Assembly (NCBI GenBank): GCA_963739985.1
Contig: CAVUCE010000021.1
Span: 248,001-312,000, forward strand
Direction: 5' to 3'
DNA length: 64,000 nt
Origin: CAVUCE01 sp963739985
GTDB lineage: Bacteria > Bacteroidota > Ignavibacteria > Ignavibacteriales > Ignavibacteriaceae
The position numbers were made by a program, and so were the translations under genes. Shown here piece after piece: positions 9,004 to 19,000 of the stretch (position 1 is its first letter; the number at the start of each line of letters is the position of its first letter). Below the pieces are notes generated by a model, which was not told the DNA's origin, did no database searches, and was given only the letters and a program-made list of their open reading frames with translations.

Positions 9004-10146
9004 TTAAATTAAATCTTCCACAAATTCCCTGGTTATTTTATCGCACTCAAATATAGTTTCTAAATCCGGTGATCGGTGATTTTCAATTTTATCTAAAGCC
9101 TTTTTTATCAACGCAGAAATTTGAGGGAAATTTATTACGCCTTTTAAAAATTTATCCACCGCAATTTCATTTGCGGCGTTCAAAATGCAAGGTGTAGTTC
9201 CGCCTTCCCCAAGTACATCGTAAGCGAGTTTTAAACATTCAAATTTTTGATAATCAGGTTCGAAGAAAGAAAGTGTTCCTATTTTAGGCAAATTGGTTCT
9301 TGTAAAATTATTTTCTACTCTATCCGGATAAGTAAGTGCATATTGAATAGGAAGTTTCATGTCCGGCAAACCCATCTGCGCTTTTAATGAACCATCAACA
9401 TACTGTACCATAGAATGTATAATTGATTGAGGATGTACAACCACATCAATATTTTCTTTACTAATTCCAAAAAGCCAATGAGCTTCAATTACTTCCAGCC
9501 CTTTATTCATCATAGAAGCCGAATCTATGGTAATTTTGTTTCCCATTTTCCAATTAGGATGATTCAAAGCTTGTTTAACACTAACGGTTTTAAGTGATTC
9601 TTTGTCCTTGTTAAGAAAAGGTCCGCCTGAAGCTGTTAAAATTAATTTTTCTACTTGTGAATATTTTTCGCCTTCCAAACATTGAAATATTGCACTATGT
9701 TCGGAATCTACCGGAAGAAGCTGCGCGTTATTTTCTTTGCATAAACTAGTAACCATTTCTCCGGCAACAACTAATGTTTCCTTATTCGCCAGGGCGATTC
9801 TTTTCCCGCGTTTAATTGCTTCCAGAGTTGGCGCTAATCCTGAAAACCCAACCATTGCGCCTACAAAAATATCGTAATCGTACGATGCGGCTACTTCAAT
9901 TAACCCCTGATCACCGGAGAGAACTTCGCACTTATTTCCGATTCTTTTTTTAAGCTCTGCTGCTTTTTTTAAGTCTCTTACAACAACAGCTTTTGGCTTA
10001 AACTCTTCTATTTGCGGTTCCAGTAAATCAATTTTGGTATTAACAGTTAAGGCAGTAATTTCAAAATGTTGTGATAAATTGCGGATTACATTTAGTGTGT
10101 TAATTCCAATAGACCCAGTAGAACCGAGTATTAAAACTTTTTTCAT
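9004..10146 (-). CDS. dxr: 1-deoxy-D-xylulose 5-phosphate reductoisomerase
   Basis: A 380-residue cytosolic enzyme that converts DXP to MEP with NADPH in the MEP isoprenoid pathway. The N-terminal Rossmann motif GSTGSIGINTL, the metal/substrate motif PVDSEHSAIFQCL, the ASGGPF loop, and the NHPNWKMGNKITIDSASMMNK segment are all present. Length is normal for the family. It is immediately upstream of rseP on the same strand. Upstream is a 342-bp AT-rich spacer shared with the divergent heme-porin gene. Confidence 0.96.
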   Translation of the reverse strand: MKKVLILGSTGSIGINTLNVIRNLSQHFEITALTVNTKIDLLEPQIEEFKPKAVVVRDLKKAAELKKRIGNKCEVLSGDQGLIEVAASYDYDIFVGAMVGFSGLAPTLEAIKRGKRIALANKETLVVAGEMVTSLCKENNAQLLPVDSEHSAIFQCLEGEKYSQVEKLILTASGGPFLNKDKESLKTVSVKQALNHPNWKMGNKITIDSASMMNKGLEVIEAHWLFGISKENIDVVVHPQSIIHSMVQYVDGSLKAQMGLPDMKLPIQYALTYPDRVENNFTRTNLPKIGTLSFFEPDYQKFECLKLAYDVLGEGGTTPCILNAANEIAVDKFLKGVINFPQISALIKKALDKIENHRSPDLETIFECDKITREFVEDLI

Positions 10147-10488
10147 AAAATCAAATAAATATAACTTTAAAAGTAACTAAGAATGCCTTATTAAGCAATG
10201 TAAAACAATATCTAAATAAAACATTCAATATAACACGATATATTCTCAGTTATTATCAATTCCTCTCTTTAATACTAAAACCTGAAATACAAATTTTAAG
10301 TTCCGCCTTATTATTTCGCCCTATCAACTATTTTGTAAAAAAACACAATTCTTTTCTATCTATTAGTCGCAGTTTTTAAAGAATAGATTCTAATTATTGG
10401 AATTTCTGTAATTTATGTTACAACTAGTTGGATAATAAAATATGATATTATTTGCTAACTTTTTTGATTTATTATTGTCGGGAGAAAT
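10147..10488. other. Intergenic region between divergent dxr and the c-heme porin gene
   Basis: About 340 AT-rich bases with no convincing reading frame. It must hold both promoters. The ribosome site GGGAGAAAT before the porin ATG is clear; no strong operator or hairpin stands out. Confidence 0.5.
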
Positions 10489-11616
10489 ATGAAAAAATCG
10501 ATTTTATTGTTAATATTTATTTTTTCTTTAATGTTTATCGGCGAAGGTTTAGCTCTACCAAGATTTTCCCTTCGTCAGGGAAGTTTGTGTAGCGATTGTC
10601 ATGTAAATCCTACCGGTGGTTTGATGAGAAATAAAGGTGGATGGATGTATGGAAAAGATGTTTTACCGATTTATTCACCAAGACATTCTAAGTTAACACT
10701 AAGTAATAAGATAAGCGATAATATCGAATTTGGGCTGGATTACAGAACTCAATACGTTTATGCTCAGCAACTCGGGAAAACAGCATTCCAAAAAATGGAA
10801 GGCGCAGTTTACACTAATGTTCAGCTTATGGAAAAAATAAGTGCATTTGCCAGTTACGATTTTGTCAACCAAACCTGGGAAGCATACGGTATAGCTCAAA
10901 TACTTCCAAATGACGGATATATTAAAGTTGGTACATTCTCTCCTAATTTTGGAATTAGAATTGACGATCACACCGCGTATACCCGGGGCGGAGATTTAGG
11001 ATATTTATTTGCCACAAATAAGAGACAGGGTTTAATTTATGATTCGAGATTTAATGTTACCGGTCTGGAAGTGGGTTACAACATTTCTGATTATGGTTTA
11101 ATTACAGCGAGTGTGGGAAATCCCGTTTCTTTGGATTTTAACACTGATCCAACATACACTGCTAGTGCGCAGTTTGCTCCAATTATCGATAATAAAGTCA
11201 CAACTCTTTTCGGAGCCTCATATACAACATTCAAAGGACCATTAATCTTTACACCGTTGAATAATCAGGATCATAAAGTTAATATGTACGGTGGATTTTT
11301 AGGATTCGGTGTAGGTGATTTTACTTTTCTCGGTGAATATGATCAAGCAAATGATTATGAAACTGTTGGTACTTCTTCTACTGCTTTGATGTTAAAAGGT
11401 TCTTACAGATTTGTAAAAGGTGTTGAAGGAATTTTGAGATACGATCGTTTTGATCCTAACACAAGCGTTACCAGCGATGAAGTTTCCAGAGTAGTTATTG
11501 GTGCGGAAATATTCCCTTATAGTTTTGTTGAAGTTCGTCCTCAATACAGAATTCAAATGGAAACTCCCGCGGTTAAGAACGATTCATTTGTTCTGCAGTT
11601 TCACTTCTACTATTGA
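10489..11616 (+). CDS. Porin-like outer-membrane barrel with an N-terminal c-type heme motif
   Basis: A 375-residue exported protein. The signal peptide is MKKSILLLIFIFSLMFIGEGLA. A single heme-c attachment motif CSDCH sits at residues 34-38 (GSLCSDCHVNPTGG). The remaining ~330 residues look like a porin: repeated amphipathic strands with aromatic girdles and a C-terminal strand ending in Phe/Tyr (FVLQFHFYY). The combination suggests heme c placed at or in an outer-membrane channel, perhaps for electron transfer, but no partner cytochrome genes are adjacent. It is monocistronic, with its own terminator. Heme attachment and function are inferred, not shown. Confidence 0.7.
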   Translation: MKKSILLLIFIFSLMFIGEGLALPRFSLRQGSLCSDCHVNPTGGLMRNKGGWMYGKDVLPIYSPRHSKLTLSNKISDNIEFGLDYRTQYVYAQQLGKTAFQKMEGAVYTNVQLMEKISAFASYDFVNQTWEAYGIAQILPNDGYIKVGTFSPNFGIRIDDHTAYTRGGDLGYLFATNKRQGLIYDSRFNVTGLEVGYNISDYGLITASVGNPVSLDFNTDPTYTASAQFAPIIDNKVTTLFGASYTTFKGPLIFTPLNNQDHKVNMYGGFLGFGVGDFTFLGEYDQANDYETVGTSSTALMLKGSYRFVKGVEGILRYDRFDPNTSVTSDEVSRVVIGAEIFPYSFVEVRPQYRIQMETPAVKNDSFVLQFHFYY

Positions 11617-11638
11617 TTTGGTTTGGAGTTATCATTTT

Positions 11639-11674
11639 ACCGGGTTTGCTTTTGTTAAAGGCAACCCGGTTTTT
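11639..11674 (+). terminator. Intrinsic terminator after the heme-porin gene
   Basis: Arms ACCGGGTT and AACCCGGT with a ~16-base loop, followed by TTTT, 23 bp after the porin stop. Confidence 0.8.
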
Positions 11675-11841
11675 CCATTTTAAAGGCATTCCGAATTCTT
11701 ATTAACATTTTTCAAGTCTTTCTAAACGTAATAAAAAATCGAGCACCAAATTTTTTGTTTGGCATTTGATTTTTTAGGAACGTCTAATCTTGCAAGCGTT
11801 AATAATCTTTCTAGAAAATTGACAATCTATACAAAACAAAT

Positions 11842-12396
11842 TTACTTAACAGCCCGTAATTTATAGTAAACTTCTTCCGGTGAAAAAATACCTGCGAAGA
11901 ATCTTTCATACATAACCGGTTCAATGTTTACAATATAATCCATCCACTTTAAAGCAGAAAAATGTGATGTGATGAATTTTTTTTCTATTACTTCAAATTG
12001 CGCTTTGCCTTCGTAATTAGTCCTATGGTTTAGCTTCCATTTTTCATAAAACTTTAATTTGCGATTGCCGATATATTCATAATTATCAAATGTTCTTATT
12101 GAGAAAGGAATTTTATGATCCGGTTCGCCAAAGTATTTTGTGTTTAGAAAAAACGGTGCGTAAACAATCAGTAATCCATCTGGCTTTAATATTCTGTATA
12201 ATTCTGTAATTGTATTGTGGAAATTATCAAGATGTTCAAGAATATGAGAAGCGAAAATCTCATCAAAAGTATTATCATCAAAAGGATAGGGAAATGTATT
12301 TATATCATGTAATTGATTGCCGCCGTAATCAACTATATCAAGATTTACATATCCTTCTTTTAAATCTTTACCGCAACCTAAATTTAATTTCATCAA
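11842..12396 (-). CDS. Class I SAM-dependent methyltransferase, substrate unknown
   Basis: A 184-residue protein with the SAM-binding motif LNLGCGKDLKEGYVNLDI at its N-terminus and the motif TFDEIFASHILEHL about 45 residues later, followed by LYRILKPDGLLIVYAP. This is the Methyltransf_11-type fold often seen in small polysaccharide or lipid methyltransferases. No accessory domain points to a substrate. Two adjacent ATGs (12396 and 12393) are both possible starts. It follows the MiaE-like gene by about 40 bp on the same strand and may be co-transcribed. Confidence 0.75.
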   Translation of the reverse strand: MMKLNLGCGKDLKEGYVNLDIVDYGGNQLHDINTFPYPFDDNTFDEIFASHILEHLDNFHNTITELYRILKPDGLLIVYAPFFLNTKYFGEPDHKIPFSIRTFDNYEYIGNRKLKFYEKWKLNHRTNYEGKAQFEVIEKKFITSHFSALKWMDYIVNIEPVMYERFFAGIFSPEEVYYKLRAVK

Positions 12397-12435
12397 AGTA
12401 ATTTATCCTATTTTTATAAATCGATAATATTATTT

Positions 12436-13011
12436 CTAACCATGTATTAGAGGAAGATTGGGTAAATTTTCTACAATCTTAGCTTCTAAATCAGTTAATT
12501 CATCTAATCTTGCTTTTACTTTATTTTCATCAAAATAAAGCGTTGCTAATTTAATAAAAGTTACATAATGTCCTGCTTCCGTATCGGAAAGCTGTTTGTA
12601 AAAATTTTTAAGATCAACATCTTCCAAATGTGCTGCCAAAATCTGAAGTCTTTCACAAGATCTTGCTTCAATAATTCCGGCAATCAAAAGCCTATCTAAT
12701 AATTTATGTGGTTCTGACTTTCTCAAACTGACCAGCAAGTCATGTACGTAACTATCATTTTCACCACGGGTTAAACTGATTTTCTTATCATACAAAATCT
12801 TGATAACAGATCGATAATGTCCAATTTCTTCTTCCACAAGATCGGACATTGTTAAAGAAATTTCTACTTTATCTGGGTAGTTGAAAATTAAACTTAGACC
12901 CGTTGCCGCAGCTTTCTTTTCACAATGAGCATGATCAATGATAACTTCATTTATATTTTGAAGTGCAACTATTATCCAATCAGTTTTTGTATTATTCTTC
13001 AGGCAGAGCAT
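12436..13011 (-). CDS. miaE: MiaE-like tRNA hydroxylase (ferritin-like diiron protein)
   Basis: A 191-residue protein with the four-helix diiron ligand pattern of the MiaE_2 family: DHAHCEKKAAATGL, EEEIGHYRSV, EARSCERLQ and DTEAGHYVTF. Family members hydroxylate the ms2i6A37 side chain of tRNA with O2. Whether the organism makes ms2i6A cannot be seen here. The alternative is another ferritin-like oxygenase, but the motif order favours MiaE. Confidence 0.82.
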   Translation of the reverse strand: MLCLKNNTKTDWIIVALQNINEVIIDHAHCEKKAAATGLSLIFNYPDKVEISLTMSDLVEEEIGHYRSVIKILYDKKISLTRGENDSYVHDLLVSLRKSEPHKLLDRLLIAGIIEARSCERLQILAAHLEDVDLKNFYKQLSDTEAGHYVTFIKLATLYFDENKVKARLDELTDLEAKIVENLPNLPLIHG

Positions 13012-13070
13012 TTACTAATTTAAGAATTTATAACTAAATAATAATTGTACAAAATCGCATAAAATAAAAA

Positions 13071-13092
13071 AGCCCGGTAAAAATACCGGGCC
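13071..13092 (-). terminator. Intrinsic terminator after rlpA
   Basis: Arms GCCCGGTA / TACCGGGC around an A-rich loop; read on the minus strand it is followed by a T-run. It sits just past the stop of the RlpA gene. Confidence 0.78.
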
Positions 13093-13119
13093 TACAGATA
13101 ATTTAATAACAATTATCTC

Positions 13120-13617
13120 TTAATTCATTGAAATGACAGGGAAGTTTATACCTTTAAGCTTTATTTCTTTAACATTTATTCTAATAACACCTCTTTTAAC
13201 CATTCCCAACTTCAAAGCAGCGGCTTTTGAAAGGTCTAATTGTCTTCCTCCCACATAAGGACCCCTGTCGTTAATCCTTACTACTACCGATTTTTTATTC
13301 CTAAGATTTGTAATCTTAAGTAAAGTACCGAATTTTAAAGTTTTACTGGCAGCGGTAAAAGCCATTTGATTGAATGTTTCACCGTTTGCCGTCATTCTAC
13401 CATGAAATTTCGGTCCATACCATGAAGCCGTCATTACACCTTTATTGACATAATCTACAATGGAATTATTGATTGCTGTACTATCGGAGTTATTAACTTC
13501 AGTCATACTTTCAATATTTACCGGCTCAACTTTGTTTGTTTCTTCGTTGCTTACTATTGTAAAACCTACCAGTAAAATCATAACAGAAAGTATGAGAGCT
13601 TTTGTTAATGACTTCAA
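13120..13617 (-). CDS. rlpA: RlpA-like septal ring/cell-wall protein
   Basis: A 165-residue exported protein with an N-terminal signal segment (ALILSVMILLVGFTIV), a short low-complexity linker, and a double-psi beta-barrel RlpA domain from about residue 60 (ASWYGPKFHGRMTANGE, then RINDRGPYVGGRQLDLSKAA). RlpA domains act on denuded peptidoglycan glycans. No lipobox Cys is seen and there is no SPOR domain, so it is a short soluble or anchored version. It has its own terminator. Confidence 0.85.
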   Translation of the reverse strand: MKSLTKALILSVMILLVGFTIVSNEETNKVEPVNIESMTEVNNSDSTAINNSIVDYVNKGVMTASWYGPKFHGRMTANGETFNQMAFTAASKTLKFGTLLKITNLRNKKSVVVRINDRGPYVGGRQLDLSKAAALKLGMVKRGVIRINVKEIKLKGINFPVISMN

Positions 13618-13838
13618 ACACTACCTCACATTTTGTTTATAAATAAAATTTACACTACTAAATTAGACTGACTTAAAAGTATAGTCAATGATTAGATTAA
13701 CGTGATAGAATGCTGTGACGTAGTGCAAAACAATCGACTATATTGGTATTTTAGTCGGTTTGTAAATCTATGATAGCCTGGCCAGTCCTTAAATAGGAGT
13801 CTCTCAGATTGAAGCATAAATTTAAGCCTATCAGAAGG

Positions 13839-15836
13839 CTATTTGGTGAGATACTTCTTAAACCAATCCAAAGAACGATGAATAGTATCCAGATATTGGT
13901 TTGGTTCGTTTTTCAATCCATGCCCGGCTCTAGGATATATAACAAACTTAACCGGAACACCCATGGTGTGAAGTGCCTGGTACATTTCTCTTGAGTTTGA
14001 AACATCCGTAGAAACATCCTCAGCACCGTGAAGTATTAAAGTTGGTGTCTTTATGTTTTGAACGTAGAACGCGGGTGAGCGGCTCACATAAAGATTTTTC
14101 ATATTGATCGGTTTTTGCCAGTAGTAATATCCAAACCACATTTTTTCAAAAGCAGGTTGAGTAGAGTTGCTCCAATCAGTAAAATAGCTGAATATTCCGT
14201 ACATAGAAACTGCTGCTTTGAAGCGATTATTTTGAGAGATAATCCAGTTGGTAAGATAACCGCCGTAGCTTCCGCCGGTAACTCCCATCCGCGTAGTATC
14301 AACAAATCCTTTGGCAATAATATTATTTAAGCCAGACATAATATCTTTATAATCAGCTCCTCCAAGATCAAAACGCGCTGCCTCACCAAATGCATCTGAA
14401 TATCCGCTGCTTCCTCTCGGATTTGTTGCCAACACTAAATATCCTGCATTATTGAACTCATGAACACCGTAATATTGTAAAAGAGAGTTAGTGAATCTAT
14501 AGTATGGCCCGCCGTGAGCTAATAAAATTAGAGGGTATTTTTTATGTGGATCAAAATTATAAGGTTTAAATAGAATTTCATCAATATCAAATTTTTTATC
14601 ACTACTTTTATAAGTAAGTACCTCTTGAGTGCCTATGGAGTATTTCTTCAATTGACTGCTGAAATTTGAAATCCTTTGGTTGTTAAGAAATAATTCCGGC
14701 AAAGATTTAGAATCCGATTGTAAATAACATATTTCTTTCCCTTGATTAGAAAACGTAACATTGCTGATTATTCTATTTCCTTCTGTCAGTTTTGTTATCT
14801 TTTTAGATTTGATATCTATTGAATAAAGTTCGTTGTTAGTACGTTCGTGTACGGTAAAATAAATTATGTCCGGATCTTTCCAGACAAAATAATCAACGCT
14901 CAAATCGAAATTCTTGGTGAGATTAACTTTATCCTTACTGTTTGCCGCCATAATGTTTAAATCGTTTTCGGCAGATTCAACGTCAGGCAAAGTTTGAGTA
15001 ATGTACGCAATGTGTTTATCATCCGGCGAATACTTAGGATTGGTTTCCGGTCCCGCCTGGTTTGTTAATTGATCTTCTCTACCTTTAAAACTGATTGTTT
15101 TTATATCGTATTTTTGTGCATCGTTATCCGTACCAGTATAATTAGTTTGATAAATAATTTTATCCCCGGCAGAATTAAATCGTATAGCAGTAGCACCGGG
15201 GTCAAGAGTAAAGGCAGATAGAATCTTTTTACTATTAACATCCATAATGTATAAAGTCTTTTCAGGATTACTGTGAGGAAATTCAGTAACTGTTAATCTT
15301 TTCTTCTTAAGTGATTCATCGATGTCGTGTTGGCGGGGATTATGTTTATTCGTAAGTAGCGCAATTTTTTTTGAATCATTTGACCATGCATATGCTTGAA
15401 TATTTTCGGGTAAGTTTGTCCATGCGTTTCCTTCGCCGCCGCTTAACGGCGCGCTCCATAGCTGATTTGTTCCAGCTGTATTTCTGTTCATCGCTTTATC
15501 AAAATAATCACGAGATGAAACAAACGTTACCCATTTACCATCCGGAGAAAAACTTGCTTGTGTGCAATTATCACCTTGTTTAGTAAATCTTCTATATTCT
15601 TTCTTCTTAATGTTAAAAATATAAAGCTGGTTTATCCATGTACTTTTTACGGTGTCCGCTTTTACCATAGAAAAAATAATATTATTTCCATCGGGAGATA
15701 TTTTAGGACGTGAGGGAATATTTAGTTGAAGCTGTGCATCCATTGTGTAAGGAACTTTCCCATTCTGCGGGTAATTATTTATTGAGATTATAGCAAAAAG
15801 AACAAGCGTGAAAAACTTAAATTTAAAGGTGCGCAT
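13839..15836 (-). CDS. Exported S9-family prolyl oligopeptidase-type peptidase
   Basis: A 665-residue protein with an N-terminal signal peptide, then a WD40/TolB-like propeller to about residue 400 (repeated FSPDGKWVTF and YSPDDKHIAYI units), and a C-terminal alpha/beta hydrolase. The catalytic triad is visible: Ser523 in GGSYGGY, Asp607 in HGAED, His639 in AGHGL. This is the dipeptidyl/acylaminoacyl-peptidase branch, which trims peptides in the periplasm. A 250-bp gap with opposite-strand A2M gene lies upstream. Confidence 0.92.
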   Translation of the reverse strand: MRTFKFKFFTLVLFAIISINNYPQNGKVPYTMDAQLQLNIPSRPKISPDGNNIIFSMVKADTVKSTWINQLYIFNIKKKEYRRFTKQGDNCTQASFSPDGKWVTFVSSRDYFDKAMNRNTAGTNQLWSAPLSGGEGNAWTNLPENIQAYAWSNDSKKIALLTNKHNPRQHDIDESLKKKRLTVTEFPHSNPEKTLYIMDVNSKKILSAFTLDPGATAIRFNSAGDKIIYQTNYTGTDNDAQKYDIKTISFKGREDQLTNQAGPETNPKYSPDDKHIAYITQTLPDVESAENDLNIMAANSKDKVNLTKNFDLSVDYFVWKDPDIIYFTVHERTNNELYSIDIKSKKITKLTEGNRIISNVTFSNQGKEICYLQSDSKSLPELFLNNQRISNFSSQLKKYSIGTQEVLTYKSSDKKFDIDEILFKPYNFDPHKKYPLILLAHGGPYYRFTNSLLQYYGVHEFNNAGYLVLATNPRGSSGYSDAFGEAARFDLGGADYKDIMSGLNNIIAKGFVDTTRMGVTGGSYGGYLTNWIISQNNRFKAAVSMYGIFSYFTDWSNSTQPAFEKMWFGYYYWQKPINMKNLYVSRSPAFYVQNIKTPTLILHGAEDVSTDVSNSREMYQALHTMGVPVKFVIYPRAGHGLKNEPNQYLDTIHRSLDWFKKYLTK

Positions 15837-16087
15837 ATTGAATTCCTATGGTGGATAAAGGAAGCTATATTTTACTATCAAAAATAAAAATTATGATTAA
15901 TTAAATTCATAACTGCATTAAAATTAAGGCTAATATTTATATATAAAAAACTTATTCACCGGAATAATTAAAGCTTGTATTCTATATTTAACCATTCTAA
16001 TTTTAGTAAGAAATTTAGATACTTAAATTAACCCTGGCACTTTTCCAGATTGCGTTCGTATAATTTAGAAAATAATCCGGAGACTAC

Positions 16088-19000
16088 ATGTTCCAATCAA
16101 GAAATAATCTTAAGTCACTTAGTCTTTTCCTTCTTTTACTTTTTCCTTTCATTATAAACAGCACATTTATAAAGAACGATAATGTAAAAGAAAGATTCAA
16201 CATATCTAATTATACTGTTTTTTCTCCAGCAAGTGAAGTTTCTGTGAGCCTTTATTCTAATATCCGGCAGGATGCGGAGTATAAATTTAGATTACTAAAA
16301 ATTGTTGATCCGATCGAATTTTTCTCGAAAATCGATAGACAGGAACTTAGAATTAATTTTGATATTTGGAGCATTGAAAAAGAAAATTTACTCAAATATA
16401 CAAAAATTGTAAAAGAATGGAATTCAACAATTAACGGTTCATACATCACCGGAAGTAATAAAAATGTTGATGTGGGAAAAATTGATGAACCGGGCATTTA
16501 CATTCTACAGGCTTCCAGAAATAATTTGGTTGCTTATTGCGGAATCACTGTTTCAAAATATGCAATGGTATACAAAAACAACGGAAGTGAAGTTCTCGCT
16601 TATATCGCAGATGCTGAGTCCGGGAATTTTGTTAGCGATGTAAAATTTAATTTATACAAGGACAACAAACTTCTGGAAAGTAAATTATCAGATAAACAAG
16701 GATTAGTTTATTTTAAATTGAATGACAAGCTGGACTTCAGCGACCGAAACGCTTTGTTGATTGGACAAACCGGAGATGAAACAGTATTAAGTGATCCGTA
16801 CTTCTACTTTAGATTAAACAACAATAATTACACTGTTTACGTTTATACTAATCAGCCGGTTTATCGCCCGGGACAAACTGTAAACTTTAAAGCCATCGTT
16901 AGAAAACAAGATTCCAATGAGTTGATTAATGTAAACAAACAGGATTTTAATGTTAAAGTCACTTCGCCAAAAAATAAAGAAGTTTACTCAGGGGTTTTAA
17001 CATCTGATGATTTTGGTTCTATATACGATAGTTTAAAATTAGATGAAGATGCTGATCTTGGTAATTACAGTATTAAAATCTCAAAAGATGATCAAACATA
17101 TTACGGTTCATTTAGCGTTGAAGAGTATAAAAAACCTGAATATGAAGTTAACGTGAATCCTTCCGGAAATCAGTTTGCTTATGGTGATACGATTCAAGCA
17201 AAAGTGAACGCCAAATATTATTTCGGTTCTCCTTTAACAACAGGTAATGTTCAGATAAAATTATATCGTCAATCATATTGGCGTCCTTGGTGGTATTGGT
17301 CTGATTATTCATGGTTTTACAGAAGTTTTGACACAGATAAAATCCACGGATACGGAAGAAAGGAACTCGTTTATTCTACGGAGGGAAAGTTAAACCAGGA
17401 CGGTACGTATGATTTTGAATATAAAGTAGATAAGGAGCTTGATGCTGATTATACATATATAATTGAAGCACAAGTGCAAGATAATTCGAGAATGACAATT
17501 TCCGGATCAGCGAGTGTTTACGTAACGCGCGGAAGTTTTACAATCTCAACTTCACCTGAAAGATCTTTCGTTCCGGTTGGCACTCCGATAAATTTAAGAG
17601 TGAACGCTTATGATTTTAATGACAATCCAGTAAAAACTTCTTATACATTAGTAGTACATTATCCAACGGATAATCGCAAAGACAGAATGCCGACATACGC
17701 AAATGATACGCTCAGAGGCAAGACAGATGAACTTGGGAAAAGTCTTGTTACGTTTTTACCGCGGTCATTTTTCCCTGGAAGATATTCTTATACAATTATA
17801 GCAAAAGATTCAAAGGGAAGAGAAATAGCCTCGACTAATTATTTTTATATGGGAAATGTTCATAATTATAGTTTCGGCGCAGATCGATACGGAATTGATA
17901 TTGTAACCGATAAAGATTCATACGAAAAAGGCGATACGCTTTCTGCAATTATAATTCTACCGGAAAAACATACACAACTGTTAGTAACCTTTGAATCCGG
18001 CGGAATTCTCAAATACAAAATGTATAATGTAGATGGAAACACTTTAAACATAAAAGAAAAATTAACTGCAGAATATTCACCTAGTTTCAACATTTCAATC
18101 ACTTATATTAGGAACAGACGTCTTTATACAAAGATGAAGCAAGTTGGTGTGCTGGATAAAGATAACATGCTTAATATTTCCATTACTCATTCAAAAGAAA
18201 ACTATAAACCCGGCGAAGAAGCAGAATATAAAGTTGTTGTAAAAGATAACAACGGAAACCCGGTAAAGAACACACAATTATCCTTCGGCGTTGTTGATGA
18301 AAGTATTTATGCGATTAAAGCGGATGAAACACCGGATATTAAAAATTTCTTTTACGCTCCTAAGTATTCATATATTCCAACTTATACTTCGCTTGAAAAT
18401 AATTACTTCAACGGTACGAGCAGATATGAAACTAAACTTGATAAATATATTGATACCAACGAAAGTCCGGAAGGCGATGGTTCGATTCAAGGAAAAATTA
18501 AAGTTGAATCGGGTAAAGTTGATTTCTCAAAACTGCTGGTAATACTCAATAGTGATAAAAATTTCTATAGAACTACGGTAGATACTTCCGGGAATTATAG
18601 TTTTAAGAATATTGTGCACGGTAAATATGATCTGCTGGTTTATCTTGATGATGGCGAAATGTTTTTATCCGATCATGTAACCATAAACGGATCTGAAAAA
18701 GCAGATATAAATTTGGGAAACTATACAAACAGAATTCCAACAATGCCTCACTTCCCGAGAGGCGGAGTTGTGATGGAAAAATCTACCAATGATGTAGCAC
18801 TTCAATCAGCATCACCAACATATTTTTCGGCAAAAGAATCTGCTTCGGATTATGTCGCTCCGGTACTAAGATCAAACTTTGTTGATGCTGTTTACTGGAA
18901 ACCGAATATTGTTACAAATTCTAATGGTGTCGCTTATGTAAAATTCAAAATGCCCGATAATCTGACAACCTGGCGCGCAACTGTAAAAGGAGTAACCGCA

